From assembly GCA_964458575.1 (NCBI GenBank), contig CAYWMD010000016.1:1-64000 (forward strand): a stretch of DNA of 64,000 nucleotides, in the 5' to 3' direction. Made by a program: the position numbers and the translations under genes. Positions 52,410 through 62,150 of this stretch are shown here, one piece after another (position 1 is the stretch's first letter; each line of letters starts with the position of its first letter). This DNA is from CAYWMD01 sp964458575. Lineage in GTDB: Bacteria > Verrucomicrobiota > Verrucomicrobiia > Limisphaerales > JADLHS01. The notes beneath the pieces are model-generated. The model was given only the letters and a program-made list of their open reading frames with translations. It ran no database searches and was not told the origin of the DNA.

Positions 52410-55247
52410 TTAATTTCCAAACGTCCGCTGATCTTGACTGATCACGGTGACGTTGGCTCGCACATTCACAGGGCGGTTGATGCCCGTCTCGAAACGGACT
52501 TCGTTGTCCCCGGCTTTTAGCAGCGGGACTTCACCCTGCGGCTGCACCGTGCGGACGATTTCGCCTTTACGGCCATAAACCTTGCAGTCGTCCGACGAGC
52601 GGAATTCGAGGTATTGCCCGCTCTGTAGTTCAATCGGGAAGGTGAGTTTCTTGCCACCGATCGAAAAAGAGGGATTGAGGAGTTTGGTGATGACGTGCGG
52701 CAGGACTTTGATCGGGCTGACGTGGCATTTGATCTCTTTGCCGGTGGGAATGTTGATGCAACCGAGGGTCAAGCTGTTGATCTGATCGTAGGCGACCCAG
52801 GCGGTCTCGACGTAGGGCGCGCCGGCGGGTTGATGATACGGCCAGAGGTATTGGCCAACCCGGTCCGACTCCGGTTCGATGAATTCAAAATATCTCCAGC
52901 CGGTGAAATCCACCGTGACGTAATGCTCGTCGAGACCGATGCAGACGTTGCCCGGGGCTTTCCACATGAAGTTCAACACTTCGCCCTGGCCGTCGCCATG
53001 CACCCAGACGCCAAAGCCACGGTGCGAAAAATCCACCGGCGCGACGAATCGCTTGGTCGTCATGGCCCAGGCCGACGCAGCGGGCGCTTGCGCGTTGGTG
53101 GCCTGGAGCAGGCCGCTCGCGTCGCCGGCTTTTACCGGTGCCGCAACGGATTCGAGCGCGAACGACACTCCCGGGCTCGATTGCTTGTCGCCAAACATGA
53201 CCGGTTTTTTGAAATCCTCGACCACTTCGCCCTTGGGGTCGTCATAGCGAGCCAGCGAGAGACCCGCTTCGATGCGCAGCTTGAGCGGTTGGGCGCCATA
53301 CGGATTGTGTGTCCGCCAGGCGTGGCTTTGGCCATCCACTCCGCTGACGGCGTGCTTGTCGAACGCAACCGGGCGGAATTGCCATTGCCCATCGCGGGAC
53401 TGTTGGAGGGCGAAATCCTGGTTGAGTTCGCCCAATCGCTGACATGTCGCGGCCGGGAAGTAATTGGTCAACCGCAGCTCTTCGTATTGCTTGATCAGTG
53501 TGGCGAAGCGTTGCTGGCTGGGCGACTCGGCGAAGGATTCCGGGCTGAATGATTCGATCCAGGAGAGGCTGTCGCCCGACGCGAGCGATTTGCACAGGAT
53601 GTATTCGATGTCCTCGGGAAACATGCGGATTCGATCCTTCGGCGTCCAATCCCAAACCGCCCACCAGCCGAGGTTGCGCGGCAAAAACGATCTGGCGTAC
53701 GCCTGGTTGTCGAGGTAATGGCGGTTGATGAACATCTTGTAGGACTTCGAGGGTACATCCCACGCGCCCATGCGTGAACGCGCGAACCAGAAATGGCTGT
53801 CGAACGCGCTCATCTCCATCAACGCCGGTTTCTTGAGGTGACGGTTCAGCTCAAAGATAAACTTGGCTTGATAATAGCCGGGCGTGTGCTCGCCGGCCAG
53901 CGCCCCGGCGCCGTCAATCGCGTCGAGATAGATCATGTCGAAGCCGCAGTCGTTGAAAACTTCGGCGGTGCGACGGGCGATTTCGTCAAACAATGTCGAG
54001 TCACCGTCCGGACTGAACAATCCAAACATCTCGCGCAGTTGCGCGACTCGCGCGCCTTTGGCGTGCGCGGCGGGCTTGGTCCCCAACGCCCCGCGGGTGC
54101 ACTTCGTAAAAGCATACGGCGAATTGGTGGCGAGGCCCGAGAACACGACCAACTCGTCGTCCATCTGCAGCGTCACGCTGTTCGGAATCAGAAAACCGGT
54201 GATTGTGGACATGTCTTTGGTTGGCTCTTCCACGAAAACGGTCGTGTTCGTGGCTTCGAGCGGCTGCGCCAGGGTGAACAGCTTGTGTTTGCCCAGGCGC
54301 GAGTCGGGCAGGGGACTGACCCACTTGCTTTCCTTGGCGAGGTAGAAGGCATAGGTGTGCAAACCGACCGCCAGCCCGGCCTCATGCAGCTTGCGGATCA
54401 CTTGTTTCACGCCGTTGAATCCGTGGGGGTAGATTTTGCGGTCGGGTTCGAGATCGCCAAAGCGCAGCGTCTTGCCGCAGTGCAGATCAATTTGCCGCGC
54501 CCCGATGCTGCGGGCTACTTCGATCCAGGCCGCGACGTTGGTTTCATTCAAGCGGCCCATCTCGATGAGATAAGACCCGCGGGTGATTTGGGCATCCACG
54601 GCCCACGGTCCGCCGAGGTCGGTCTGAGGCAGATTGGGATGATCGCGGATCACTTTCTTGAGCGTGCTCTGCAAATCGTCGCCGGGGCAGCCGATCACCG
54701 CGACCTTCGCGCCGACAAAGCCATCCTTGGAATTGCAGTAAACGTGCAGGCGGTTGTTGTAGCCGGGAATCGTGGAATTGAAGGTGTGCATGTTCAAATC
54801 CACCGCCGTCGCCGCGAAGGGCTCGCCCGGTTCGCCCTTGAGGTCCAGCTTCAGGTTGAGCAGGGAAAGATCGGTGATGGCCGGTGCGTTGCTCAAAGCG
54901 AGGACTTCAAAAGTGACATAGTTTTCCCGTTGCACCACGCCAATCACGGCGGTGCAGCCGGAGTCGCCGAACTGCAAAGACAATTTGCCGCCTCGATAAT
55001 CCGTCACCGCGCCCGGATACTGAAGACCGTTCTTGTTGATGGTTGCAAAGTGGGACGTCGCGTTGCCGGGGTAATGATCAGTGCCGCTGCGTTGGTCCAC
55101 AAAATGCCGGTTCGCGCCGTCCTGTCCGATCACGTATTTGAACCCAGGAGTTTCGAAAGCAAACTCTGTCTCCGCCGTAGCGCCCCCGGTAGGGAAGCCG
55201 GCAACCAATACGGCGGTGATGAACGCGGCTGCAAATGCCTTCAGCAT
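52410..55247 (-). CDS. Large secreted TIM-barrel glycosidase-like protein
   Basis: A 945-residue exported protein with a signal peptide (MLKAFAAAFITAVLVAGFPT). A beta-sandwich precedes a barrel-like middle containing IEVARSIGARQIDLHCGKTL, AGLAVGLHTYAFYL, CGFDMIYLDAIDGAGALAG and ALMEMSAFDSHFWFARSRMG. The acidic residues there could be catalytic, as in glycoside hydrolases. The C-terminus is again beta-rich. I do not recognise a numbered GH family. It stands at the end of the carbohydrate locus and was probably co-acquired with the DUF4091 and Tat proteins. Confidence 0.7.
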   Translation of the reverse strand: MLKAFAAAFITAVLVAGFPTGGATAETEFAFETPGFKYVIGQDGANRHFVDQRSGTDHYPGNATSHFATINKNGLQYPGAVTDYRGGKLSLQFGDSGCTAVIGVVQRENYVTFEVLALSNAPAITDLSLLNLKLDLKGEPGEPFAATAVDLNMHTFNSTIPGYNNRLHVYCNSKDGFVGAKVAVIGCPGDDLQSTLKKVIRDHPNLPQTDLGGPWAVDAQITRGSYLIEMGRLNETNVAAWIEVARSIGARQIDLHCGKTLRFGDLEPDRKIYPHGFNGVKQVIRKLHEAGLAVGLHTYAFYLAKESKWVSPLPDSRLGKHKLFTLAQPLEATNTTVFVEEPTKDMSTITGFLIPNSVTLQMDDELVVFSGLATNSPYAFTKCTRGALGTKPAAHAKGARVAQLREMFGLFSPDGDSTLFDEIARRTAEVFNDCGFDMIYLDAIDGAGALAGEHTPGYYQAKFIFELNRHLKKPALMEMSAFDSHFWFARSRMGAWDVPSKSYKMFINRHYLDNQAYARSFLPRNLGWWAVWDWTPKDRIRMFPEDIEYILCKSLASGDSLSWIESFSPESFAESPSQQRFATLIKQYEELRLTNYFPAATCQRLGELNQDFALQQSRDGQWQFRPVAFDKHAVSGVDGQSHAWRTHNPYGAQPLKLRIEAGLSLARYDDPKGEVVEDFKKPVMFGDKQSSPGVSFALESVAAPVKAGDASGLLQATNAQAPAASAWAMTTKRFVAPVDFSHRGFGVWVHGDGQGEVLNFMWKAPGNVCIGLDEHYVTVDFTGWRYFEFIEPESDRVGQYLWPYHQPAGAPYVETAWVAYDQINSLTLGCINIPTGKEIKCHVSPIKVLPHVITKLLNPSFSIGGKKLTFPIELQSGQYLEFRSSDDCKVYGRKGEIVRTVQPQGEVPLLKAGDNEVRFETGINRPVNVRANVTVISQDQRTFGN

Positions 55248-55600
55248 GATTCGCCTGCAGGTTGATGTCGTCATGTTGATGGTGAAATCGCGAGCGCTAC
55301 GGCGTGCTCAAGCTTTGAATGAGCTGCTGGCAGTTCAAGACCTTTTCCGCCAAATCCAGCGGGCGGTAGCAGTAATGGTTCGATGCCTCGAAACCGAGCG
55401 GCGAATCCTGGCGGGCGATCGGTGTTGGCGAGTTCCCAATTGCGCCAGATGAAAAGAAAATCGCCGGCTGGGAAAATGGAGTTCGGGAATCGGCGCCACG
55501 CCGTCCTTAAGCTTTTGCGCAGCAATGGCAGGCTCAGAGTTTCGGACAATTTCATGGCTGCAAATCCGCGATAAACGGTGTCCTGCTCCTGGTGGAACAG
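55248..55600. other. 353-bp gap holding only a gene remnant
   Basis: No intact gene is supported here. The only protein-like signal is the minus-strand remnant at 55297-55467. A 94-codon frame at 55271-55555 overlaps it in another phase and lacks convincing conservation-like features. Confidence 0.6.
55297..55467 (-). pseudogene. C-terminal remnant of a glycosidase-like protein
   Basis: The frame ending in TAG at 55297-55299 reads ARQDSPLGFEASNHYCYRPL followed by DLAEKVLNCQQLIQSLSTP. This looks like the extreme C-terminus of a large secreted glycosidase (the 'ASNHYxYxPLDLxEKVxNC' style). There is no start codon, and upstream the frame loses protein character. It lies in the gap between two intact secreted proteins, so it is probably the end of a deleted gene. 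Confidence 0.45.
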
Positions 55601-57619
55601 TTACTGCGACCCGCCCGGGTCACGAAGCCGGCTGGCGGCTGGAGACAACTTCAGAATCCACCCGGTCATTTCGTTCCGGAACAGCCCGAGGTCCACTTTG
55701 TTGATGTCCGCGCTTTCGAGGAAGGCCTTCGCGGCCCTGGCCTTTCTCGGATCTGACTTCTCAGCAGCGGCGATGGCTTTGCGCAGCGTGGCGAGATAGC
55801 GCAAATCGTCAATGCCTTCGCGGTAACCTTCCCACTGGATCGTGTCGATCACGCCATCCACCGTGGGATAGACGAAATTGTGCTCACGGTACGGCGGCTG
55901 GATGTTGAAATCGTTCCAGCCATACCAGTAGTAGGTGAAGGTCATTCCCCCGTCGTAATTGGCATGGTCCAACACCAGCCCATAGTTGCGACGGTAGGTC
56001 TCCGGCTTCTCAAAGCCCGACTGGGGGTTCGCATAGCTCATGATCTTGTGCCCTTTGCTGTGCCACTTGGCCGCATCTTCTCTCTGGGGGATGTAGGACA
56101 TGATCATCAGATCCTGCAGATCACCCACCACATCAAAACTGTCGCCCCCCAGAGAGGTGGCCAACCCGGCCGCGAACACTTTGCCTCCCGCTCGGTGAAT
56201 ATTCTCCAACTCCACCCTGGACGCTTTCAGTCTGTCGCCCTGAGCCTCATCGAGGCCGTAAAAGTAAACTTCCTTGTAGCCATACTTCCGGGCCAGCGTG
56301 ACCACTTTCTTGAGCCGTTCAACATCAACCGGTTTGACCGTCCAGCCGCCGAGTCCCTCGAAGGTGTGATAGAGGCAGTCCATCTTCATTCCAACCTCTT
56401 TTCTCACCTTGAGCGCAATCTCCAACTGTTCCAGCGGCACGCTTTCGGTCGGGTTGTCCACGCCGTGCGCCAGCAGGTTCTTCATCTCGGCCCGGTATTG
56501 CTCAACGCTTCTGCTGTCGCAACCGACCGTGCCCTTGCCGGTTTCGTCCAGGGGCATTCCGATGAAGCCTTTGGTGCCGAAGAAGTGCAGGTAGATGCTG
56601 GATTCCAAATGGTTGGGTTCGAGGTCAAAGGGCAGGACTTGCAGCCTAAGCCGGAGCGTCTCCAGGAGTTTGCCCTGCGAGCGGACCTGAATGCTCCCTT
56701 CGTAATCCCCGGCCTTGGTGTCGCCCGGCACATGAACGGTGACCCAGAATTGCTTGGAAGTGCGCTTGGGTATGGTCACCGGTTGCAGGGTCTTGGCATC
56801 GAATATCGGCAGACTTTCCACCGAAACGTCCACGGGGGAGCCCACGGTGTCCGGGCTCATGATCCAAGGATCCACCGTCTTACCGTCAGGAAAAACAACT
56901 TTCGGCGCACTGATCCAGAGCCAGCGGTTCGTCCCGCCCGGATACTGCAGCTTCACGAAGTTCTGCCGGAACCACTTCTCGGTCTTCACCAGGTCGTCGT
57001 CTTTCAGCAACAGTTCCGGCGTCAGTACCCGCCGACCCTCGTCCACGGGTGTATTCTCCAGGATCATGATGTCCTTCTCGCCGACCTCGTCCACATACTT
57101 GGCCGGTTGGGAGTAACCCTCACTCGCTCCCGCTTGATACCAGCACTTGACCACGCGAATGTCCACATTGGCTGAAGCGAAGGTGCCGACCGTGCCCTTC
57201 AAGTCTGTGGCGGTCACTGCTAGCGTCAGATCCTCCAAAATCGGATAGGCGACGAACGAGGCAGGTTCGTATTCTCCCCGACAGGCGCGTATCGCCAGGA
57301 TGTCGGACGGTCGTTCCGGAAGATCGGACCATGGCAGAATAGGATCGTTGGTGATCGGCGGCGTCGCATAAACGAGCAGCTTTTGGCCCGCCCGCGCCAC
57401 CCGCCGCAACGTCAGGTCGGCTTTGTCCTTGGCGCTCTTCAAGGACGGTGGCTTCTTCGCCGTCCCTTCCATCACCATCATGATGTCCTGCCGTCCGGAT
57501 TCTGTTTGAGCTGCGATTGGCTGGACGACCAGCGTGGTCGCGAGCGAAAGCAGTGAGACCGCAACTGCCGAGCGAATCAACTGCTTCAGTCTGAGTGGCC
57601 TCCGGGTTAAGGGCTTCAT
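55601..57619 (-). CDS. Secreted DUF4091-type glycoside-hydrolase-like protein
   Basis: A 672-residue exported protein with a hydrophobic signal (SAVAVSLLSLATTLVVQPIA). An N-terminal beta domain (RACRGEYEPASFVAYPI) precedes a TIM-barrel region (KYGYKEVYFYGLDEAQGDRL). The hallmark DUF4091 ending is DTIQWEGYREGIDDLRYLAT. Such proteins are found in polysaccharide utilisation regions; catalytic function is presumed, not shown. The start ATG 57619 overlaps the stop of the upstream Tat protein gene by ATGA, so they are one operon. Confidence 0.82.
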   Translation of the reverse strand: MKPLTRRPLRLKQLIRSAVAVSLLSLATTLVVQPIAAQTESGRQDIMMVMEGTAKKPPSLKSAKDKADLTLRRVARAGQKLLVYATPPITNDPILPWSDLPERPSDILAIRACRGEYEPASFVAYPILEDLTLAVTATDLKGTVGTFASANVDIRVVKCWYQAGASEGYSQPAKYVDEVGEKDIMILENTPVDEGRRVLTPELLLKDDDLVKTEKWFRQNFVKLQYPGGTNRWLWISAPKVVFPDGKTVDPWIMSPDTVGSPVDVSVESLPIFDAKTLQPVTIPKRTSKQFWVTVHVPGDTKAGDYEGSIQVRSQGKLLETLRLRLQVLPFDLEPNHLESSIYLHFFGTKGFIGMPLDETGKGTVGCDSRSVEQYRAEMKNLLAHGVDNPTESVPLEQLEIALKVRKEVGMKMDCLYHTFEGLGGWTVKPVDVERLKKVVTLARKYGYKEVYFYGLDEAQGDRLKASRVELENIHRAGGKVFAAGLATSLGGDSFDVVGDLQDLMIMSYIPQREDAAKWHSKGHKIMSYANPQSGFEKPETYRRNYGLVLDHANYDGGMTFTYYWYGWNDFNIQPPYREHNFVYPTVDGVIDTIQWEGYREGIDDLRYLATLRKAIAAAEKSDPRKARAAKAFLESADINKVDLGLFRNEMTGWILKLSPAASRLRDPGGSQ

Positions 57620-59139
57620 GGTTTCTTAGCTGTTTCGCGGGCGTAGGCGATTGTAATCACATCGTCCAGCGCGCAATAAATTGAGTTCTTCAATCGCTGC
57701 ATCCGCTCGGTGGCCTTCACCTGGTCTTCGATGTCACACACCTTTTGCAGGCAGGCTTCCAATCCCTTGGCGTAGGCGGCGCGACCTTGATCCACCAGGT
57801 TCGGTTCGAGCAGGTAAACCGGCACGGCCGACGTGCCCCCGGCCAGGCCGATGCCGAATCCGATGTGCAACTCGCCCGGCCCCGGAAAGCCCATCTGGTT
57901 TCTCAGGTGAATCCCGTCCGCGTCGTAGTTCTGGTTCTCGAAATACGCGCTCTCCGCGAGTTGAAACGTCTCGACCAGTTTCTTGTGCGCGGCGGCAGTC
58001 TTGGGCTGATACAACTCCTCAATCACTTCGCTCAGGACGTCCGCGACGTCGCGATCCATGTTGGACATGATCTTGCCACCAAACGCGATGTTCACCTCCG
58101 CGCCGGGATTCGTCACCGGCCCCTGGTAATACAGCACCGTGCGGCCGCCGTCGGCGTAGAGCTGCTTGATGTGGTTGCCGGTCTTTTTCGTGTATGGCAG
58201 AAACCACCGCTGACGATGACACCGGAACGGCGGATAAACCCAGAACCCGCCCGACGTGCCGAAGCGGCAATGCAGCCGATCTACGAACGCCTTGCGCTCC
58301 GATTGCTTGATGTACTGCCCGTGATGGCCCTGGTCCAAAATGCTGTCCACCTTCTTGCTGAGTTCGACCAGGTTGGTCTTGTCCTCCTCGGTGAAACCGG
58401 TGTTCCAATCCGCCCAACTGATCGTGATCGCCGCGATGTATTTTCCCGGCGCCTGTTTGCGGATGTAATCCGCGCAGCGACCGGTGATGTGATTGTAGTA
58501 AGTCGCCTGCACCGGCCAGCGTTTCATGCACGCCTCGCACGTGCAACGACCGAGGTCCGAAGCTTCCAGGTGATACCCGTCGAAATCGTAGCGCAGAATG
58601 AAATCAATGATCTTCTGCTGCCACGCCCACGATTCCTCCTTCGAGGCGCACATCGCGTGCTCATTCGGCCCGCGCACCGCGGCGTCGTGCTTGATGATCT
58701 GGTCAAAGCCCCAACTGTAAACGCCCAGGCCGTAAACGAGTTTGATGCCGAGACTGCGTGCCGCTTTCATGATTCGCCGGACGCGCGCATCTCGTTCCTT
58801 GTCCACCGCGCTGACGATGTCCACCGGCCAGCCCCACGCGGCGAAGAGGCCAAACATATCAAACAGGTTGTAACCCGATTGGGCCTGCAGTTCCATCGTG
58901 CGGATGATGCTGCGCTCGGCGATCTCGTCCAAGATCACCGGAGGCCAGGACGCGAATGGCAACGGTTCGGTGCGCACGTCGTTGATCCACGCGCCAAACG
59001 CCATCCGGTCGGTGATGGCGTTCTGGCCCACCACGGTTTTCTTGGCGGCAGCCCGGGCTTCCGTTAGCGCACTGCTGGCCAGCAGGCCCAGTCCGGCGGT
59101 CGAGGCGGTCTTGACGAAACTGCGGCGATTCATGCTCAT
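57616..59139 (-). CDS. Tat-exported TIM-barrel glycosidase-like protein
   Basis: A 507-residue protein. ATG 59139 gives MSMNRRSFVKTASTAGLGLL, a twin-arginine signal. The mature part contains FILRYDFDGYHLEASDLGRC followed by TCEACMKRWP, then TISWADWNTG and LYYQGPVTNPGAEVNIAFGG. A DGxHLE strand next to a CxCxxC cluster suggests a TIM barrel with acidic catalytic residues and a bound metal or disulfides. No exact GH family is recognised. It is coupled to the DUF4091 gene. A reading from 59223 adds a non-signal tail and was rejected. Confidence 0.72.
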   Translation of the reverse strand: MSMNRRSFVKTASTAGLGLLASSALTEARAAAKKTVVGQNAITDRMAFGAWINDVRTEPLPFASWPPVILDEIAERSIIRTMELQAQSGYNLFDMFGLFAAWGWPVDIVSAVDKERDARVRRIMKAARSLGIKLVYGLGVYSWGFDQIIKHDAAVRGPNEHAMCASKEESWAWQQKIIDFILRYDFDGYHLEASDLGRCTCEACMKRWPVQATYYNHITGRCADYIRKQAPGKYIAAITISWADWNTGFTEEDKTNLVELSKKVDSILDQGHHGQYIKQSERKAFVDRLHCRFGTSGGFWVYPPFRCHRQRWFLPYTKKTGNHIKQLYADGGRTVLYYQGPVTNPGAEVNIAFGGKIMSNMDRDVADVLSEVIEELYQPKTAAAHKKLVETFQLAESAYFENQNYDADGIHLRNQMGFPGPGELHIGFGIGLAGGTSAVPVYLLEPNLVDQGRAAYAKGLEACLQKVCDIEDQVKATERMQRLKNSIYCALDDVITIAYARETAKKP

Positions 59140-59626
59140 TGGTTTTGTCTTTTTCTGTTCAGAGTGCCGGATTTGAAATAACTGTTCTGCTGGGCCGACA
59201 TTTTTGAGGGTCCGTCTTCTCAAGCAATATTCTCTGCTAGAGTTTATTGGACCACAAATACAGGAGAAGCCGTAAGTCGGCTAGTGGCAGGATACTGTTT
59301 TCTTGTCATGACATGCTGAGGGGAGCAGCGATGGAAAGACGCGGCCCGAGACTGGTCATCCATGCTGGATCTTCAAATACGCAGCATGGGCCTTGTTGTT
59401 CCATCCGCCCGCGGACCGGACCGGTCGTCGCGCTGGTGGAACGATCAAGACGTGGTCATTCAAAACCTGACGGCGCCAGCCGAGACCCCGTGGCTGCTAC
59501 GCCTGGACGGCGCGCAGACGCGCAATATCCGGTTCCCGCTCGTGAACCCGAAGGATCTCCGGCGGATTGAGTTCGGCCCGGGGATTGACCGCAGTCAATT
59601 GGCGACGCGCTAACGCGACCCCAACC
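59140..59626. other. 487-bp gap between divergent/convergent genes
   Basis: It holds the upstream region of the Tat protein gene and, on the plus strand, a degraded C-terminal gene fragment (59362-59613). No promoter or RNA is evident by eye. Confidence 0.5.
59362..59613 (+). pseudogene. C-terminal fragment of a GH28/pectinase-like protein
   Basis: The plus-strand frame reads RWWNDQDVVIQNLTAPAETP, WLLRLDGAQTRNIRF and IEFGPGIDRSQLATR. The rhythm of 'NxTAPAxTPxLLRLxGxQTRNIRF...GPGIDRSQ' resembles the end of right-handed beta-helix GH28 enzymes. Only about 70 residues are present, upstream sequence is not coding, and it lies opposite to its neighbours. It is therefore most likely a relic of a pectin-degrading gene. 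Family assignment is tentative. Confidence 0.4.
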
Positions 59627-60820
59627 TCAGCGGGAAGCCGCCTCTTCTCCCGTCAATTCGCGCCAAGCGTCGCGAAACCAGACCAGTGTGGGCCACGGCG
59701 TTTTGATCGAGGTATTACAACTGGACGAGAGGATGAAGCGATGGCGATAGGGTTTGAGTCGCTTCAGCAACCGTTCCAAGTAGTCCCGCACGGTTTCGTA
59801 GCTGCCCAATTGTTCGGTTTCAAACGCGCTGACGCCACCGGTAATGATCAGCCGGTCGCCGCTCAACCGCATGGCCTCCTCCAGTTCCACATTCCCCAGT
59901 GGCGGATAGGCCACACCTTCCAGGCCATCCACGCCCAGCGACGCGATGAGCGGTAGCAGAGCCTTTTGCTGCCCGCAGGCGTGAATGAAGAACACCGCCC
60001 CGCGCTCGCGGCAGAGCCGGCTGGCCTTTTCGTAGAAGCCCGCGGAACAGCGCTCGACGTAACGTGGCGTGTGAAAAGCGGAGTCGAGATTGTCCATCGA
60101 GATCATCGCCAGCACGCCGGCGTCGAGCATCTGCTGGACGAGACCAAGTTGTGCCGCTTCGTGCAAACGCATCCACTCCCGGCAACGCTCGGGATGGTCT
60201 TGGAGCAGAAACACCGCTTGATCCGCTCCTGCGGCGAGGTGCAACAGCTTTAGCGGACTGAATAACTCTCCGGCATTGAGCAGGCCTGCGTCGCCAAGCC
60301 GCGCCTGCCAATGCCGGTAAAGTGCCGCATCAAAGCGCCAGCGCCGGGTGCGCACCAGTTCTTCGAAGGCGTCCAATTGCGTGCCGAAATCGTCGAGCAG
60401 GAATCTCTCTTGCACCAAGGTCGAGTCCGCGAAGACATAGCGGAGGCGCTCGGTCAACCTGCCTTTGCGGGTGTGAAAGGTGCGATCCGTGATCGTGTCC
60501 CTGCCCGCGACGGTGCGGTGTTCCTCGACTTTCACGCCGTCCCACACCTCGGTCGCCAGCCCGCCAAACCAACAGCGGGTGGCGTCACAGTAGAGATTGC
60601 GGCTGAAGACATCCAGTCCGAGGTGACGCAGCAGATCGAGTTGCGAGGCGCAGTCGCGAAGTTCCGCAGGCAGGAGTCCATGATTGCGATGGTGGGTGAA
60701 CCACTGCCAGTAGTTCGGCGCATAGACCACGCGGTCGGGCATTTGCCGGCGAAGCACGGCTCGAACGTGATCTTGGGAGGTGTTGGGGGGAGATGGCATG
60801 AAAGCGATGACCCTGGTCAT
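59627..60820 (-). CDS. Uroporphyrinogen-decarboxylase-family protein with zinc-methyltransferase motif
   Basis: A 397-residue TIM-barrel protein of the UroD superfamily. It is not a haem enzyme by context. It has H280 and C282 (FFIHACGQQ) and C368 (SSSCNTS), the HxC...C arrangement of MtaA/MtbA-like zinc methyltransferases. ATG 60820 overlaps the MFS transporter stop by ATGA. Coupling to a hexuronate-type transporter in a sugar locus suggests demethylation of an imported methylated sugar or related methyl transfer. That is inference. Confidence 0.8.
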   Translation of the reverse strand: MTRVIAFMPSPPNTSQDHVRAVLRRQMPDRVVYAPNYWQWFTHHRNHGLLPAELRDCASQLDLLRHLGLDVFSRNLYCDATRCWFGGLATEVWDGVKVEEHRTVAGRDTITDRTFHTRKGRLTERLRYVFADSTLVQERFLLDDFGTQLDAFEELVRTRRWRFDAALYRHWQARLGDAGLLNAGELFSPLKLLHLAAGADQAVFLLQDHPERCREWMRLHEAAQLGLVQQMLDAGVLAMISMDNLDSAFHTPRYVERCSAGFYEKASRLCRERGAVFFIHACGQQKALLPLIASLGVDGLEGVAYPPLGNVELEEAMRLSGDRLIITGGVSAFETEQLGSYETVRDYLERLLKRLKPYRHRFILSSSCNTSIKTPWPTLVWFRDAWRELTGEEAASR

Positions 60821-62130
60821 GAAGACAACGCGACCGGAGTGAGTCGCGGAACCAGGGCATGCATGATCGCAAGTGCCGCGACATACGCACAGCCCGCGAT
60901 CGCAAACAGACTCCAATAGCTGCCCGTCACCTGCAAAATGAAGCCGGCGGACTCCGAGAAGGCCATCGCTGCCAGCGCCGCCACCATGCCGCCGAGACCC
61001 ACGACCGACGCCACCGCCCGTTTCGGAAAGAGGTCCGAGGCCAGCGCAAAGAGATTTGCCGCCCAACCTTGATGCGCCGCCGCCGCGAGGGCGATCAATC
61101 CGATGGCGACCCAGAGATGCGCGGTTTGCGCCGCGAACATGACCGGCAGCACGCTCAGCGCGCAGACGAGCATGGCCGTCTTGCGGCCTGCATTCACCGA
61201 CCAGCCGCGACGAATCAGCCACGAGGAGAACCACCCGCCTGCCACGCTGCCCACGCTGCAAACCGTGTAAATCACGATTAGCGGCAGGCCCATGCCCAGC
61301 ATGTTCACTTCAAAGCGTGCGTTCAGGAACTTCGGCAGCCAGTAAAGATAGAACCACCACACCGCCGAAGGGAGCGCATACCCGGCCACGAACGCCCAGG
61401 TTTGCCGGTGGGTCAGCAAGCTTCGCCAAGGGACACGCTCCAGCACGGCCTCCGGCGGGTCGCTGCGAATATGCGCCAGTTCGGCGGCGGACACGCGTCG
61501 CGACTGCTCCGGCGATTCATACAGCCAAAACCACAGGGCCAGCCACACGAAGCCGAGCGCACCCAGCACCACGAACGCGGTTTGCCAGCCCCAGCGCAGG
61601 GTCAGCCACGGCACCACCAGCGGCGCCAGCACCACGCCGACGTTTGAGCCAGAGTTGAAAATGCCGTTGGCCAGTGCCCGCTCGCGCTTCGGAAACCACT
61701 CCGCGACCGCCTTTACTGCGCCAGGGAAATTTCCCGCCTCGCCCAGGCCGAGCGCGAACCGCGCCAGCCCAAAGCCAAACACGGAGCGAGCCAAGCCATG
61801 CGCGGCAGCGGCCACGCTCCAGAACGTCACCGACAACGCGTAGCCGCGCCGTGTTCCGATCAGGTCAATCACCCGTCCCAACACGACCAACCCCAGCGCG
61901 TAGGCCCCTTGGAACGCCGTGACGATGTGGGCATACTGAGTTTCGCTCCAACCGATCTCGCGTTGCAGATCGGGCGCGAGCAAGCCGAGAACCTGGCGGT
62001 CCATGTAGTTGAGCGTCGTGGCCGCGAACAGGAGACCGCAAATGGCCCAACGGAAGCGGCCCGGGCTTGCTTGGGGCGCGGCTCTCGGCGAGGCGGAATC
62101 CAGGCTAAAACCAGAGGGGCTGTGCTTCAT
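60817..62130 (-). CDS. MFS transporter, hexuronate (ACS-family) type
   Basis: A 437-residue protein with 12 predicted membrane helices. The opening FAATTLNYMDRQVLGLLAPD and the loop SETQYAHIVTAFQGAYALG are classical for the anion:cation symporter family (ExuT-like), which takes up galacturonate, glucuronate or related sugar acids. The second signature LGEAGNFPGAVKAVAEWFPK fits too. ATG 62130 was chosen; a TTG at 62154 that overlaps the GH2-like stop is the alternative. Coupled to the UroD-family gene downstream. Confidence 0.9.
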   Translation of the reverse strand: MKHSPSGFSLDSASPRAAPQASPGRFRWAICGLLFAATTLNYMDRQVLGLLAPDLQREIGWSETQYAHIVTAFQGAYALGLVVLGRVIDLIGTRRGYALSVTFWSVAAAAHGLARSVFGFGLARFALGLGEAGNFPGAVKAVAEWFPKRERALANGIFNSGSNVGVVLAPLVVPWLTLRWGWQTAFVVLGALGFVWLALWFWLYESPEQSRRVSAAELAHIRSDPPEAVLERVPWRSLLTHRQTWAFVAGYALPSAVWWFYLYWLPKFLNARFEVNMLGMGLPLIVIYTVCSVGSVAGGWFSSWLIRRGWSVNAGRKTAMLVCALSVLPVMFAAQTAHLWVAIGLIALAAAAHQGWAANLFALASDLFPKRAVASVVGLGGMVAALAAMAFSESAGFILQVTGSYWSLFAIAGCAYVAALAIMHALVPRLTPVALSS

Positions 62131-62150
62131 GGCTTCTGTCGGTTGTTTCC

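Noticed and set aside
55271..55555. A 94-codon minus-strand gene
   Set aside because: A different phase in the same place gives a much more protein-like C-terminal sequence, and the 94-codon frame has no ribosome-binding site or recognisable motif.
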